NCBI GenBank assembly: GCA_964544475.1
Contig: CAZJBS010000016.1
Location: 1-64,000 of the forward strand
Reading direction: 5' to 3'
Length of the DNA stretch: 64,000 nucleotides
DNA from: CAZJBS01 sp964544475
Lineage (GTDB): Bacteria > CLD3 > SB21
The notes under the pieces were generated by a model. That model did not search any database, had not been told where the DNA came from, and was given only the letters and a program-made list of their open reading frames with translations. Of this stretch, positions 1 to 9,710 are shown piece after piece. Both the position numbers and the translations under genes were made by a program. Position 1 is the stretch's first letter, and each line of letters begins with the position of its first letter.

Positions 1-51
1 CGTGCCCACATTCACGTGCGGCTTATTACGGTTGAATTTCTCCTTACCCAT
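1..51 (-). CDS. tuf: Elongation factor Tu, N-terminal fragment (cut by window edge)
   Basis: Only the first 17 codons are present, reading MGKEKFNRNKPHVNVGT, which is the typical start of EF-Tu just before the G1 loop. The product delivers aminoacyl-tRNA to the ribosome. It is the last gene of the str operon, 34 nt after the fusA stop, with a GGAT-type ribosome site before the ATG. The position behind fusA makes the identification secure despite the short piece. Confidence 0.9.
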   Translation of the reverse strand, partial: MGKEKFNRNKPHVNVGT

Positions 52-85
52 GGTCTATCCTCCGAGTGGACTGGATTAGGTTAAG

Positions 86-2167
<2,082 letters not shown>

Positions 2168-2208
2168 CTATTCTGGTTCCGTTTTACCTTTGGTTGTCGT
2201 GGGACCCA

Positions 2209-2679
2209 TTACCAGCGGAAATGCGCGAACGCTTTGTTCGCTTCCGCCATTTTGTGGACGTCCTCGCGTTTCTTGACGGAGGCGCCTTCGTTGTTGGATG
2301 CGGCAATGATCTCGTCCGCCAGCTTGGTGGCCATGCTGCGGCCGGCACGATCGCGTGAATACGTGATCAACCACCGAATGGCCAGCGTCAGACGGCGTTC
2401 GGCGCGGACTTCGACGGGCACCTGGTAGTTGGCGCCGCCCACCCGGCGGGAACGCACTTCCAGCAAGGGTGAAATGTTCTTGATGGCCTTTTCGAGCGTC
2501 TCCAGGCCGCCTTTGCCGGTTTTGTTTTCCACAATTTCCAACGCGCCGTACAGGATGCCCTCGGCCACGCCGCGCTTGCCCTGCCACATGATCATATTGA
2601 TGACTTTGGAAACCAGGGTGCTCCGGTATTTCGGATCAACCGGGATTCTGCGCTTGGGAACTCTTCTGCGTCTTGACAT
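2209..2679 (-). CDS. rpsG: 30S ribosomal protein S7
   Basis: S7 nucleates assembly of the 30S head by binding the 3' domain of 16S rRNA. The protein is 156 residues, the usual length, begins MSRRRRVPKRR and contains the conserved GGANYQVPVEV segment. It is separated from rpsL by 29 nt and from fusA by 41 nt, so it is the second gene of the str operon. In many bacteria S7 is the translational repressor of this operon; I did not identify the repressor target here. Confidence 0.98.
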   Translation of the reverse strand: MSRRRRVPKRRIPVDPKYRSTLVSKVINMIMWQGKRGVAEGILYGALEIVENKTGKGGLETLEKAIKNISPLLEVRSRRVGGANYQVPVEVRAERRLTLAIRWLITYSRDRAGRSMATKLADEIIAASNNEGASVKKREDVHKMAEANKAFAHFRW

Positions 2680-2708
2680 GGGACCTCTGAAACTCTATTA
2701 AAAGTGGC

Positions 2709-3092
2709 TTATTTGGCTGCTGCTTTGGTCTTCTTGGAGCCGTACTTCGAACGGCTTTGTTTACGTTCCTGCACACCCTGGGTGTCGAGAGTGCCGCGTA
2801 CGATGTGATAGCGCACGCCCGGCAAATCCTTGACGCGGCCGCCGCGAATCAACACAATGGAGTGCTCCTGGAGATTATGACCTTCGCCCGGAATGTAGGC
2901 GATCACTTCGATGCCGTTGGACAACCGGACCTTGGCAACCTTGCGGAGCGCCGAATTGGGCTTCTTCGGCGTCGTCGTGTAAACCCTGGTGCATACGCCG
3001 CGCCGCTGGGGACAGGATTGCAAAGCCGGCGACTTCGTCTTCCATACCTTGGGCGACCTTCCCTTACGAATAAGCTGTTGAATCGTAGGCAT
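2709..3092 (-). CDS. rpsL: 30S ribosomal protein S12
   Basis: S12 lies at the decoding centre and affects accuracy. The 127-residue protein starts MPTIQQLIRKGR. It contains the PKKPNSALRKVAKVR loop and the GGRVKDLPGVRYH loop. The lysines that are changed in classical streptomycin-resistant mutants are present in both loops, so the sequence looks wild type. It is the first gene of the str operon, with a 140-nt leader between the promoter at 3232-3260 and the start codon. Confidence 0.98.
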   Translation of the reverse strand: MPTIQQLIRKGRSPKVWKTKSPALQSCPQRRGVCTRVYTTTPKKPNSALRKVAKVRLSNGIEVIAYIPGEGHNLQEHSIVLIRGGRVKDLPGVRYHIVRGTLDTQGVQERKQSRSKYGSKKTKAAAK

Positions 3093-3231
3093 TAAATAAC
3101 CCCAACTTGGTTATTGAATCAAAAAAATGTCGTCTTAACTCGAAAAACTGATAAAAAAACTTAGCGGATTTTTTATCATTGCCTGCCTGATTCAGTAAAA
3201 CCAGCAGGTTGAGTCTTTTTGTAGCGGGCGA

Positions 3232-3260
3232 AATATACTCGCCGCAATAGGGATTGTCAA
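3232..3260 (-). promoter_or_regulatory. Promoter of the str operon
   Basis: On the minus strand TTGACA (3255-3260) is followed after exactly 17 nt by TATATT (3232-3237). This is an almost perfect sigma-70 promoter. It faces rpsL and leaves a long AT-rich leader of about 130 nt, in which control elements could lie but none was identified. Confidence 0.8.
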
Positions 3261-3370
3261 GAAAAATGTTTGATTTTTTTGGGGTTTGGGAAAGCGGGGA
3301 TGGGGACAGAAATCAACAAGACGTTCGGGGTTTCGGGAACCTCAAAGATCTCGCGCGCAGGGTTCTGTCT

Positions 3371-3447
3371 TGAACCACCCCCGGACCCCCTCCTTACGCC
3401 ATTCCAGTGGTACACGATTTTGCGTAAGTCTGGCGCAAGGAGGGGGA
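3371..3447. repeat. Palindromic repeat, copy A
   Basis: The left arm CCCCCTCCTTACGCCA (from 3386) is complementary, with a mismatch, to the right arm TGGCGCAAGGAGGGGG (3431-3446), with an unpaired middle of about 30 nt containing TGCGTAAGTC. An outer TGAACCACCCCCGGA extends the left arm. The same sequence recurs at 3669-3744 and 4118-4208, so it is a dispersed repeat family of REP or MITE type rather than a single hairpin. Confidence 0.75.
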
Positions 3448-3451
3448 CGCT

Positions 3452-3517
3452 GGATGATGGGCTCCTGACGCCGTTTTGATGTACTTGATTTTACGCAAGT
3501 CTGGCGTATGGTAGTGG
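3452..3517. repeat. Palindromic repeat, copy B (right half, decayed)
   Basis: This 66-nt stretch, from GGATGATGGGCTCCT to GTATGGTAGTGG, aligns almost base for base with 3679-3744. It follows copy A directly, as if repeat arms were joined in tandem. Its last bases have drifted away from the AAGGAGGGGG end seen in the other copies. Confidence 0.65.
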
Positions 3518-3668
3518 ACATCTTGTTGTGGACTTACAACATTTTCAAGAGTCCCCTTGGCTCCGGAAAATCCGCATTTCCGCACATGTGGCCGAAGCGG
3601 GAGTAGTCCCAGTCAGAAGTCCCCCTTCAGAGAATTTGAATTCCAGTCATAACGTGCCGGAGCAAGGA

Positions 3669-3744
3669 CGGGGACGGTGGATGATGGGCTCCTCACGCCA
3701 TTTTAATGTTCTTGATTTTACGCAAGTCTGGCGTAAGGAGGGGG
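3669..3744. repeat. Palindromic repeat, copy C, overlapping the DUF559 3' end
   Basis: It carries GGATGATGGGCTCCT, ACGCAAGTCTGGCGT and AAGGAGGGGG as in copies A and B. Read on the minus strand its right arm encodes the final codons (KPPPYARLA, then stop) of the DUF559 reading frame. The bases before 3679 resemble the junction between copies A and B. Confidence 0.7.
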
Positions 3745-4096
3745 CTTTTGTAAGGGTTCCCTTCCATACACCAAATCGATCATATTCTGACTCACCTCAT
3801 CATCAGTGAATCGAAGAAACCTTATCCCAAGCGATTCCACAAACTTCTACCTCTTGGCGTCACGGCCGTTTTGCTTCGTCCGTTTCATGCGATGGCCCAT
3901 CGATCTCTATGGCCAATTCCAATTCCGCACAATAGAAATCCAGAGCATACTCGCCCACGCCATGCTGACGCCGGAATTTGAAACCAAGGAGTTGACGGTT
4001 TTTCAATTGTGTCCACAGCAACTGTTCAGATCGCGTCGCGTGATTTCGCAGTTCCTTGCGGAATGGCTTCTGGGATTTGTTATTGAATTTGTTCAC
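3718..4096 (-). pseudogene. Broken DUF559 endonuclease-like gene
   Basis: The gene starts with GTG at 4096 and reads 78 codons in frame. The residues LRNHATRSEQLLW, GFKFRRQHGVGEYALDFYC and IEIDGPSH match DUF559 (Vsr/restriction-endonuclease-like fold). The frame then breaks: one extra base near 3865 puts the rest in the next frame, RDAKR, then a TAG at 3847-3849, then KFVESLGIRFLRFTDDEV and a tail ending at 3718. With the shift and stop repaired the protein would be about 125 residues, the usual DUF559 size. It is flanked by repeat copies C and D. It is probably inactive unless the sequence contains errors. The biochemical role of DUF559 proteins is not well established. Confidence 0.8.
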
Positions 4097-4117
4097 TTAC
4101 CATTTCAGTTCGCGGCC

Positions 4118-4208
4118 TGAACCACCCCCGTACCCCCTCCTTACGCCATTCCAGTAGTGCACAATTTTTAGTAAGTCTGGAGCAAGGAGGGGGCACGGAG
4201 GTGGTTCA
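4118..4208. repeat. Palindromic repeat, copy D (most complete)
   Basis: This copy shows the full inverted repeat. The outer arms TGAACCACCCCCGTACCCCC (4118-4137) and the complementary GGGGGCACGGAGGTGGTTCA end pair over about 20 bp. The inner arms CTCCTTACGCCA and TCTGGAGCAAGGAG continue the stem. It sits just upstream of the GTG start of the DUF559 pseudogene, so the gene is bracketed by copies of one repeat. Confidence 0.75.
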
Positions 4209-4276
4209 ACCTCCCATCGCAACCCGGCAGAGATTTGCCAACCATTCAGAATTTGCGAAACAGGGGAAACTCCGCT

Positions 4277-4747
4277 TCACGCCTCCGCTCCCGCCGGCGT
4301 GACCGACTGCACATGAAGCCGTTCAACTCCGAAGGACTCGAATTCTCGGGAATAGAAATCAGCTAAGGCGTCCAGAGCGGCGACGCGCTCATCCACGCTC
4401 ATGCGATCAAAGCGCGCCTGACCCACTCGGCGAATCAGGTCCCTTTCACTCAATCGCTCCGTCAGTTCCATCCAGAACTCATCAACAACAAACGCGTCGA
4501 CGTCATCCAGAACTTCGTTTACAAATTCCTCCGTACAAAAGTACTTGTTCGTTTCTTTGTCATGGAAAACCTCCCTCTTCATGCCGGCATGGTGTGCCAC
4601 CTTCAGGACGTCGTCGACCGTTTCCTCCGCCAGAGGATCCACGCCGTTTTCCTCCGTCTCCAGCACCCAATAGCCGGCGAAAATCAGCCGGATCAGTTGT
4701 CGGTAAGAATGGGCGGGTAATTCGAGAGTGATGGTCTGGCCTGGCAT
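4277..4747 (-). CDS. Hypothetical protein (156 aa)
   Basis: I do not recognise a named family. The chosen ATG at 4747 follows AAGGAG closely and gives MPGQTITLELPAHSYRQLIR; an earlier ATG 16 codons upstream lacks such a site. The protein is soluble, acidic and without signal peptide or membrane segment. Visible features are a helical N-terminus, a TEENGVDP loop and an aromatic-rich C-terminal half (DEFWMELTERLSERDL). It has its own promoter candidate (4777-4805), divergent from htpG. Function unknown. Confidence 0.75.
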   Translation of the reverse strand: MPGQTITLELPAHSYRQLIRLIFAGYWVLETEENGVDPLAEETVDDVLKVAHHAGMKREVFHDKETNKYFCTEEFVNEVLDDVDAFVVDEFWMELTERLSERDLIRRVGQARFDRMSVDERVAALDALADFYSREFESFGVERLHVQSVTPAGAEA

Positions 4748-4776
4748 ATTCGCACTCCTTCCTGGTCGTTTAATGC

Positions 4777-4805
4777 AGTATCTCCATTGAAACAATCAAA
4801 TGCAA
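4777..4805 (-). promoter_or_regulatory. Promoter candidate for the hypothetical gene at 4747
   Basis: The minus strand shows TTGCAT (4800-4805), a 17-nt spacer and GATACT (4777-4782), about 30 nt before the start codon. Confidence 0.5.
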
Positions 4806-4845
4806 CCGCTGGATTTCGCCGTCGTGCGAATCACACTCATTCCAC

Positions 4846-4874
4846 TTGAAAAATCGCAACACCGTCCTTATCTT
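4846..4874 (+). promoter_or_regulatory. Promoter candidate for htpG
   Basis: TTGAAA (4846-4851), 17 nt, TATCTT (4869-4874), ending 48 nt before the chosen start. No CIRCE element was seen between it and the gene. Confidence 0.5.
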
Positions 4875-4922
4875 CGCCCCGTTCAGAAGAAACCTCAAGG
4901 CCATATTCCATAGGTGATGATC

Positions 4923-6800
4923 ATGTCCGCCCAAACCATCGAATTCAAAACCGAAGTCCGTGAGTTGCTGCATTTGATGATCCATTCCCTGTATTCGCAC
5001 AAGGAAATTTTCCTGCGCGAACTGATCTCCAATGCCTCCGATGCGATCGACAAAATACGTTACATGTACCTCACGGACTCCTCCATCCTTCAGCACGATT
5101 CGGACTACAAGATCCGCATCAAAGCCGACAAAACTGCCGGCACGCTGACCATCAGCGACAATGGCATCGGTATGAATGAAGAAGAACTCATCCGCGCCCT
5201 CGGTACGATCGCCCATTCAGGGACAAAAGAATTCATCCAGGCGCTTACGTCCAAGCAAGCCAAGGATCACCCTGAATTAATCGGCCAGTTCGGCGTGGGA
5301 TTTTATTCGTCGTTCATGGTCGCCGATCGCGTGGTCGTGATCTCCCGCAAGGCCGGCGATCCGAAAGAACAGGCCGTCCGTTGGGAATCCAAAGCCGAGG
5401 GCACGTTCGACGTGGAATCCTTCGAAAAAGCCACCCGCGGCACCGACGTCATTCTTTATCTCAAAGACGACGAAAAGAAATATCTCGACGAATGGGAAAT
5501 CCGCTCCGTTATCCGCAAGTATTCGGACTATATAGAACATCCGATATGCATGGACGTCGAGAAGGACAAGAAAATCACCGAGGAAGTCCTCAATTCACGC
5601 AAGGCGATCTGGCTCAAGGATAAGTCGGAGATCACGAAAGAAGAATACACCGAATTCTACAAACACGTCTCCCACGACTGGGCGGATCCGGCACGGATGA
5701 TTCATTTCAAGGCTGAGGGCACGTCCGAGTTTTCGGCGCTGCTTTTCATCCCGTCCAAAGCCCCTTTTGACCTTTTCTACAAGGAATATAAAATCGGACC
5801 TACGCTCTACGTCAAACGTGTCCAGATCATGGATCACTGCGAGGCGCTCCTGCCGACGTACCTTCGTTTCGTGAAAGGCGTCGTGGAGTCATCCGATCTG
5901 CCGCTCAATGTGTCGCGCGAGATCCTGCAGAATAACCGCCAGATCGAGGTGATCAGGAAGAATATCACCAAGAAAGTACTGGACACGCTGTCGGATATGA
6001 AAGCCCGGGAATACGACGCCTACCTTGAATTCTACAAGGAATTTGGCCGGCCGTTGAAGGAAGGTCTGTACACGGATCAGTCCCGCAAAGAGACGCTGGC
6101 GGATCTGCTGCTGTTCGAATCCTCAAAAACCGAACCGGGAAAGCATACCACACTGGCGGCGTATGTCGAAGGCATGAAAGAAGGGCAGGAATTCATATAC
6201 TATATCGCCGGACCATCGCGCGCCGAACTGAGCCGGTCGCCGTACCTGGAAGGCCTGACGGAAAAAGGATTTGAAGTGATCTTCCTGCTGGACGAAATCG
6301 ACGAATTCATCCTCCCCGACCTCGAGTACAAAGGCAGGAAACTCAAATCCGTCACGCGCGGTGACATCGACCTCGGAAGCGATGAGAAAAAAAGCAAAAA
6401 AGACGCCGAGAAGAAGTTCTCCGGCATCATCGATCTCATCAAGGATGAACTGAAAGACGAGGTCAAGGATGTTCAGATATCGGTGCGGTTGAAGGATTCC
6501 GCCTGTTGCCTTGTGGCCGAGGAGGGCGACCTCGATCACAATATGGAACGGATCATGAAGGCGATGGGACAGGACGTTCCAAAAGGCAAACGGATTCTTG
6601 AAATCAACCCCACTCATCCGTTGTATGAGGCGATGACGGCGGCGTTTGAGAAGAACAAGGATAACGCCATCCTGCGGGAATATGCCCACCTGCTTTTGGA
6701 TCAGGCGCTGATCCTGGAAGGATCCAAACCCAGGGATGCGGCGGCCTTTGCGCGGCGGTTGACGAAATTGATGGAAGCGGGCACGGTGGAGAAAGCCTAG
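4923..6800 (+). CDS. htpG: Molecular chaperone HtpG (Hsp90)
   Basis: Cytosolic ATP-dependent chaperone. The N-terminal ATPase domain has ELISNASDAIDKI (helix with the catalytic Glu and Asn), DNGIGMNEEE and IGQFGVGFYSSFMV. The middle domain carries LNVSREILQNN with the ATP-sensing Arg. A dimerisation domain completes about 625 residues, standard for bacterial HtpG. I prefer the ATG at 4923 (MSAQTIEFKTEV) because AGGTG lies 7 nt upstream; an in-frame ATG at 4914 would add three residues. Its TAG overlaps the stop of the convergent SRPBCC gene. Confidence 0.97.
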   Translation: MSAQTIEFKTEVRELLHLMIHSLYSHKEIFLRELISNASDAIDKIRYMYLTDSSILQHDSDYKIRIKADKTAGTLTISDNGIGMNEEELIRALGTIAHSGTKEFIQALTSKQAKDHPELIGQFGVGFYSSFMVADRVVVISRKAGDPKEQAVRWESKAEGTFDVESFEKATRGTDVILYLKDDEKKYLDEWEIRSVIRKYSDYIEHPICMDVEKDKKITEEVLNSRKAIWLKDKSEITKEEYTEFYKHVSHDWADPARMIHFKAEGTSEFSALLFIPSKAPFDLFYKEYKIGPTLYVKRVQIMDHCEALLPTYLRFVKGVVESSDLPLNVSREILQNNRQIEVIRKNITKKVLDTLSDMKAREYDAYLEFYKEFGRPLKEGLYTDQSRKETLADLLLFESSKTEPGKHTTLAAYVEGMKEGQEFIYYIAGPSRAELSRSPYLEGLTEKGFEVIFLLDEIDEFILPDLEYKGRKLKSVTRGDIDLGSDEKKSKKDAEKKFSGIIDLIKDELKDEVKDVQISVRLKDSACCLVAEEGDLDHNMERIMKAMGQDVPKGKRILEINPTHPLYEAMTAAFEKNKDNAILREYAHLLLDQALILEGSKPRDAAAFARRLTKLMEAGTVEKA

Positions 6801-7318
6801 GCGCCGGATTCGATCCAACTCTGGAATTGGACATAGTCCGCCTGCTGATGGTCAACCAACGAGCCCTTGAAAATCGTGAACACGGCCCTCCAGAAGAACG
6901 ATTTGCCGGCCACTTTGTTGGTCACTCTCACCGAGGTGGCGGAATCCTTGGGCAAAAACTCCACGCGCATGTCATTGGTCAGAATGTCGTTTTCGATACG
7001 GTAGTCGATGAATAGCGGCCGCTGCAGCGAAGTGATGGTCTGGGTCAGGGCGTAACGGTCGCCATCCTTCTCGAGAATGAGATCATACGTCGTTCCGGCC
7101 TTGAGCGAATCTCCATTCGTCATTTGCAGCGCCACCAACCCGTCCAGCCACAATGGCATGCCTGCCGTATCGGTGTACGCGGCCCATGCGTCTTCCGGAG
7201 ATGCCGGCACGGTCACCTCAACCTGGTACCGGACAAACGGATTGAATATGCCCGTCATGTAAAACGATAAGACGGACGTCAGCAGGATGACGGCAAGATA
7301 TTTTTGCCACTCTTTCAT
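6797..7318 (-). CDS. SRPBCC (START-like) family protein, membrane anchored
   Basis: The 173-residue protein starts with one hydrophobic segment (residues about 7 to 27) and continues with a SRPBCC fold recognisable from VPASPEDAWAAYTDTAGMPLW, the usual first strand and helix, and a C-terminal helix near FTIFKGSLV. Such domains form a deep hydrophobic pocket and bind lipids or other hydrophobic ligands; the ligand here is unknown. The N-terminal anchor suggests a periplasmic location. Its stop codon shares bases with the htpG stop (CTAG at 6797-6800). Confidence 0.8.
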   Translation of the reverse strand: MKEWQKYLAVILLTSVLSFYMTGIFNPFVRYQVEVTVPASPEDAWAAYTDTAGMPLWLDGLVALQMTNGDSLKAGTTYDLILEKDGDRYALTQTITSLQRPLFIDYRIENDILTNDMRVEFLPKDSATSVRVTNKVAGKSFFWRAVFTIFKGSLVDHQQADYVQFQSWIESGA

Positions 7319-7371
7319 GTTTTCAATTTACTTTTTCTGTCCACCATCCGCAAGCGCCGCCCAAAAAACGC

Positions 7372-7400
7372 TTGACAGCTTATGCAATAATTACTATAAT
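7372..7400 (+). promoter_or_regulatory. Consensus sigma-70 promoter of tRNA-Phe
   Basis: TTGACA (7372-7377), 17 nt, TATAAT (7395-7400), both hexamers exactly consensus, 20 nt before the tRNA. As expected for a stable RNA promoter it is the strongest match in the window. Confidence 0.9.
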
Positions 7401-7420
7401 CGCGTGCTAAAAATGCACTC

Positions 7421-7493
<73 letters not shown>

Positions 7494-7500
7494 CGAAAGC

Positions 7501-7530
7501 AAAACCCCGATGAGCGTCGGGGTTTTTTCT
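7501..7530 (+). terminator. Intrinsic terminator after tRNA-Phe
   Basis: CCCCGA and TCGGGG form a GC-rich stem with flanking A and T tracts (AAAA before, TTTTTT after), directly behind the tRNA. Confidence 0.85.
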
Positions 7531-7614
7531 TTATGTTCAGACCTTGGATCGGCTGGGTTCTCAGCCTCCGGCTGATGCGCCTTCGGCGCAAATTCCGTCC
7601 GGAGCCACGAAAGC

Positions 7615-7645
7615 AAAACCCCGATGGTCGTCGGGGTTTTTTTTA
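7615..7645 (+). terminator. Duplicated intrinsic terminator
   Basis: The second copy of the tRNA terminator: CCCCGA, short loop, TCGGGG and eight T residues. It lies inside the tandem duplication and would back up the first. Confidence 0.75.
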
Positions 7646-7797
7646 TTTTCAGACCTTGGGTCGGCTGGGTTCTCAGCCTCCGGCCACCAACAGGCAGCCC
7701 CGACTCGTCGAGGTTTTGCTTGTTGTAGTCAATTGGAAAGACTATCTTGCTCCACGCAAAGTCCAATAGGTCAGACCATATCATCATACATACGAAG

Positions 7798-9111
7798 ATG
7801 GATTTGAAAGACAAAATCAGGCAGGCGGGCGTCGTCGGCGCCGGCGGGGCAGGATTTCCTGCGCATGTCAAAGCCGCCTCCAAGGTGGAGATCGTGATCG
7901 CCAATGGCGCTGAATGCGAGCCCTTATTGCATAAAGACTTCGAACTCATGGTGCACTATCCTGAAAAAGTCGTTGCCGGGCTCAAGATCATGATGCAAGC
8001 CACCGGCGCAAAGGAAGGCATCATCGGCGTTAAGGAAAAAAATAAAAAGGCCATCAACGCCCTGCAAAGTGTTCTGGACCCCGGCATGCGGTTGCATCTT
8101 CTGGGTGATTTCTACCCGTCCGGCGATGAATATATCCTGGTCTACGAGGCCACCAGACGTCTGATACCTCCCCAGGGTATTCCGCTCAATGTCGGCGTGG
8201 TCGTCAATAACGTGGAAACGCTCTTGAACGTGGCCGACGCCGCCGAAGACCGGCCCGTGACGGACAAGTTCATCACCATCAATGGCGCTGTCAAGAATCC
8301 ATTGACGTGTGTCGTTCCGGTCGGCACGTCGTTTCGTGACGCCATTCAAATGGCCGGCGGCGTCACCGTAGAGAAATTCGGCATTTTTGTCAGCGGCATC
8401 ATGATGGGAAAACTGGAATTCAACCTGGATGAGCCGGTCACCAAGACCTGCGCGGGTTTGATCGTATTGCCCGAAACTCACAAGCTCATTGAGCGAAAGA
8501 GCCAGCCGGAATCTTCCATGCATCGCATCGGGAAATCGGCGTGCGACCAATGCAGCTACTGCACCGAACTCTGTCCCAGATACATTCTCGGATACGACGT
8601 CCAGCCTCACAAAGTCATGCGAAGTCTTGGTTTTACCAAAAGCGGCGAAGCGATGTGGAATAATTATGCGCAATTGTGTTGTGCGTGCGGGCTTTGCACG
8701 CTTTATGCCTGCCCGGAGAGCCTTTTTCCAAAGGAAGCCTGCGACCGGAGCAAGCGAGATCTGAAGGCTCAGAACATCCAATGGTCGGGCAAAACGAATG
8801 TTGAACCGCATCCGATGTATGAAGGACGCCGCACACCCATCAAACAACTGATCAAGCGCCTGGGCGTCACGGAGTACGACCGGCCGACAGGCTTCGTCGC
8901 TTCGCCGACTCACCAAATACGAAAAGTGATCATCCCGCTCTCCCAACACGTCGGCAGCCCGGCCCAGGCAACCGTGTCCGTAGGCGACCAACTGGAAAAA
9001 GGCCGGCTGATCGGCGACGTGCCGGATGGCAAGCTGGGATCGCGGATTCACGCCAGCATCGCCGGCGTCGTGTCGCACGTCGGAACTCAAATCGTCATCG
9101 AAGCGAAGTAA
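7798..9111 (+). CDS. pduS: PduS-like cobalamin reductase / microcompartment electron-transfer flavoprotein
   Basis: In known microcompartments PduS passes electrons from NADH to reduce corrinoids. The 437-residue protein has the RnfC/NuoF-like N-terminus with GAGGAGFPAHVK and ANGAECEPLLHKD, an SLBB-like stretch near residues 190 to 225, and two [4Fe-4S] motifs: CDQCSYCTELCP (Cys 249, 252, 255, 259) and CCACGLCTLYACP (residues 294 to 306). It ends in a barrel-sandwich-like region. The ATG at 7798 starts the conserved MDLKDKIRQAG; a TTG 51 nt upstream is less likely. The next gene is pduT, but no shell or enzyme genes surround the pair. Confidence 0.88.
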   Translation: MDLKDKIRQAGVVGAGGAGFPAHVKAASKVEIVIANGAECEPLLHKDFELMVHYPEKVVAGLKIMMQATGAKEGIIGVKEKNKKAINALQSVLDPGMRLHLLGDFYPSGDEYILVYEATRRLIPPQGIPLNVGVVVNNVETLLNVADAAEDRPVTDKFITINGAVKNPLTCVVPVGTSFRDAIQMAGGVTVEKFGIFVSGIMMGKLEFNLDEPVTKTCAGLIVLPETHKLIERKSQPESSMHRIGKSACDQCSYCTELCPRYILGYDVQPHKVMRSLGFTKSGEAMWNNYAQLCCACGLCTLYACPESLFPKEACDRSKRDLKAQNIQWSGKTNVEPHPMYEGRRTPIKQLIKRLGVTEYDRPTGFVASPTHQIRKVIIPLSQHVGSPAQATVSVGDQLEKGRLIGDVPDGKLGSRIHASIAGVVSHVGTQIVIEAK

Positions 9112-9144
9112 CGTCATTCAACACCAAAAAACAATCGGCCAGAT

Positions 9145-9696
9145 ATGGAAAGAAATTCAATAGGCTTGATCGAGCTTGGAAGCATTGCCGCGGGATTTGA
9201 AACGGCGGACGCGATGCTGAAGGCGGCCAGCGTGGAAATCCTGCTGGCCAGAAGTATTTGTTCCGGCAAATACATCGTCATGGTGGCCGGGGAAGTCGCC
9301 GCCGTGGAATCCAGTGTCGAGGCGGGCACGGCCATCGGACATGCCAATGTCATCGACACCTTTGTGATCCCCAACGTGCATCCGGATGTGTTTCCCGCCA
9401 TTTCCGGCTCCAACAAGATTGAAATGCTGGGGGCCCTCGGCATTATCGAGTCCTTTTCGGTGGCCTCGTTGATCGAGGCGGCCGACGAGGCGGCCAAGAC
9501 GGCCGATGTGAAGATCATGGAAATCCGCCTGGCAATGGCCCTCGGTGGCAAGGCGTTTCTGACATTGACCGGGGATGTGGCCGCCGTGGAGTCGGCCGTC
9601 AGTGCGGGTTCACGCGTCGTCGCCGACAAAGGCCTGCTCGTCAACCGTGTCGTGATTCCGGGACCGCGGAAGGAATTGCTGACTGAAATTGTGTAA
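9145..9696 (+). CDS. pduT: PduT-like tandem BMC-domain shell protein
   Basis: A 183-residue protein made of two BMC domains: residues about 4 to 85 (SIGLIELGSIAAGFETADAM) and about 95 to 175 (ALGIIESFSVASLIEAADEA). It should form a pseudohexameric trimer in a microcompartment shell. The first domain has SICSGKY with Cys39, matching the cysteine through which PduT trimers hold a central [4Fe-4S] cluster. It follows pduS by 33 nt. The pair suggests electron transfer across a shell, but no other shell protein is in the window. Confidence 0.92.
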   Translation: MERNSIGLIELGSIAAGFETADAMLKAASVEILLARSICSGKYIVMVAGEVAAVESSVEAGTAIGHANVIDTFVIPNVHPDVFPAISGSNKIEMLGALGIIESFSVASLIEAADEAAKTADVKIMEIRLAMALGGKAFLTLTGDVAAVESAVSAGSRVVADKGLLVNRVVIPGPRKELLTEIV

Positions 9697-9710
9697 TATG
9701 CAGAGGCCTC

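Noticed and set aside
7924..9117. A 397-codon minus-strand frame opposite pduS
   Set aside because: PduS has two intact iron-sulphur motifs and a good start; the antisense product has no motif.
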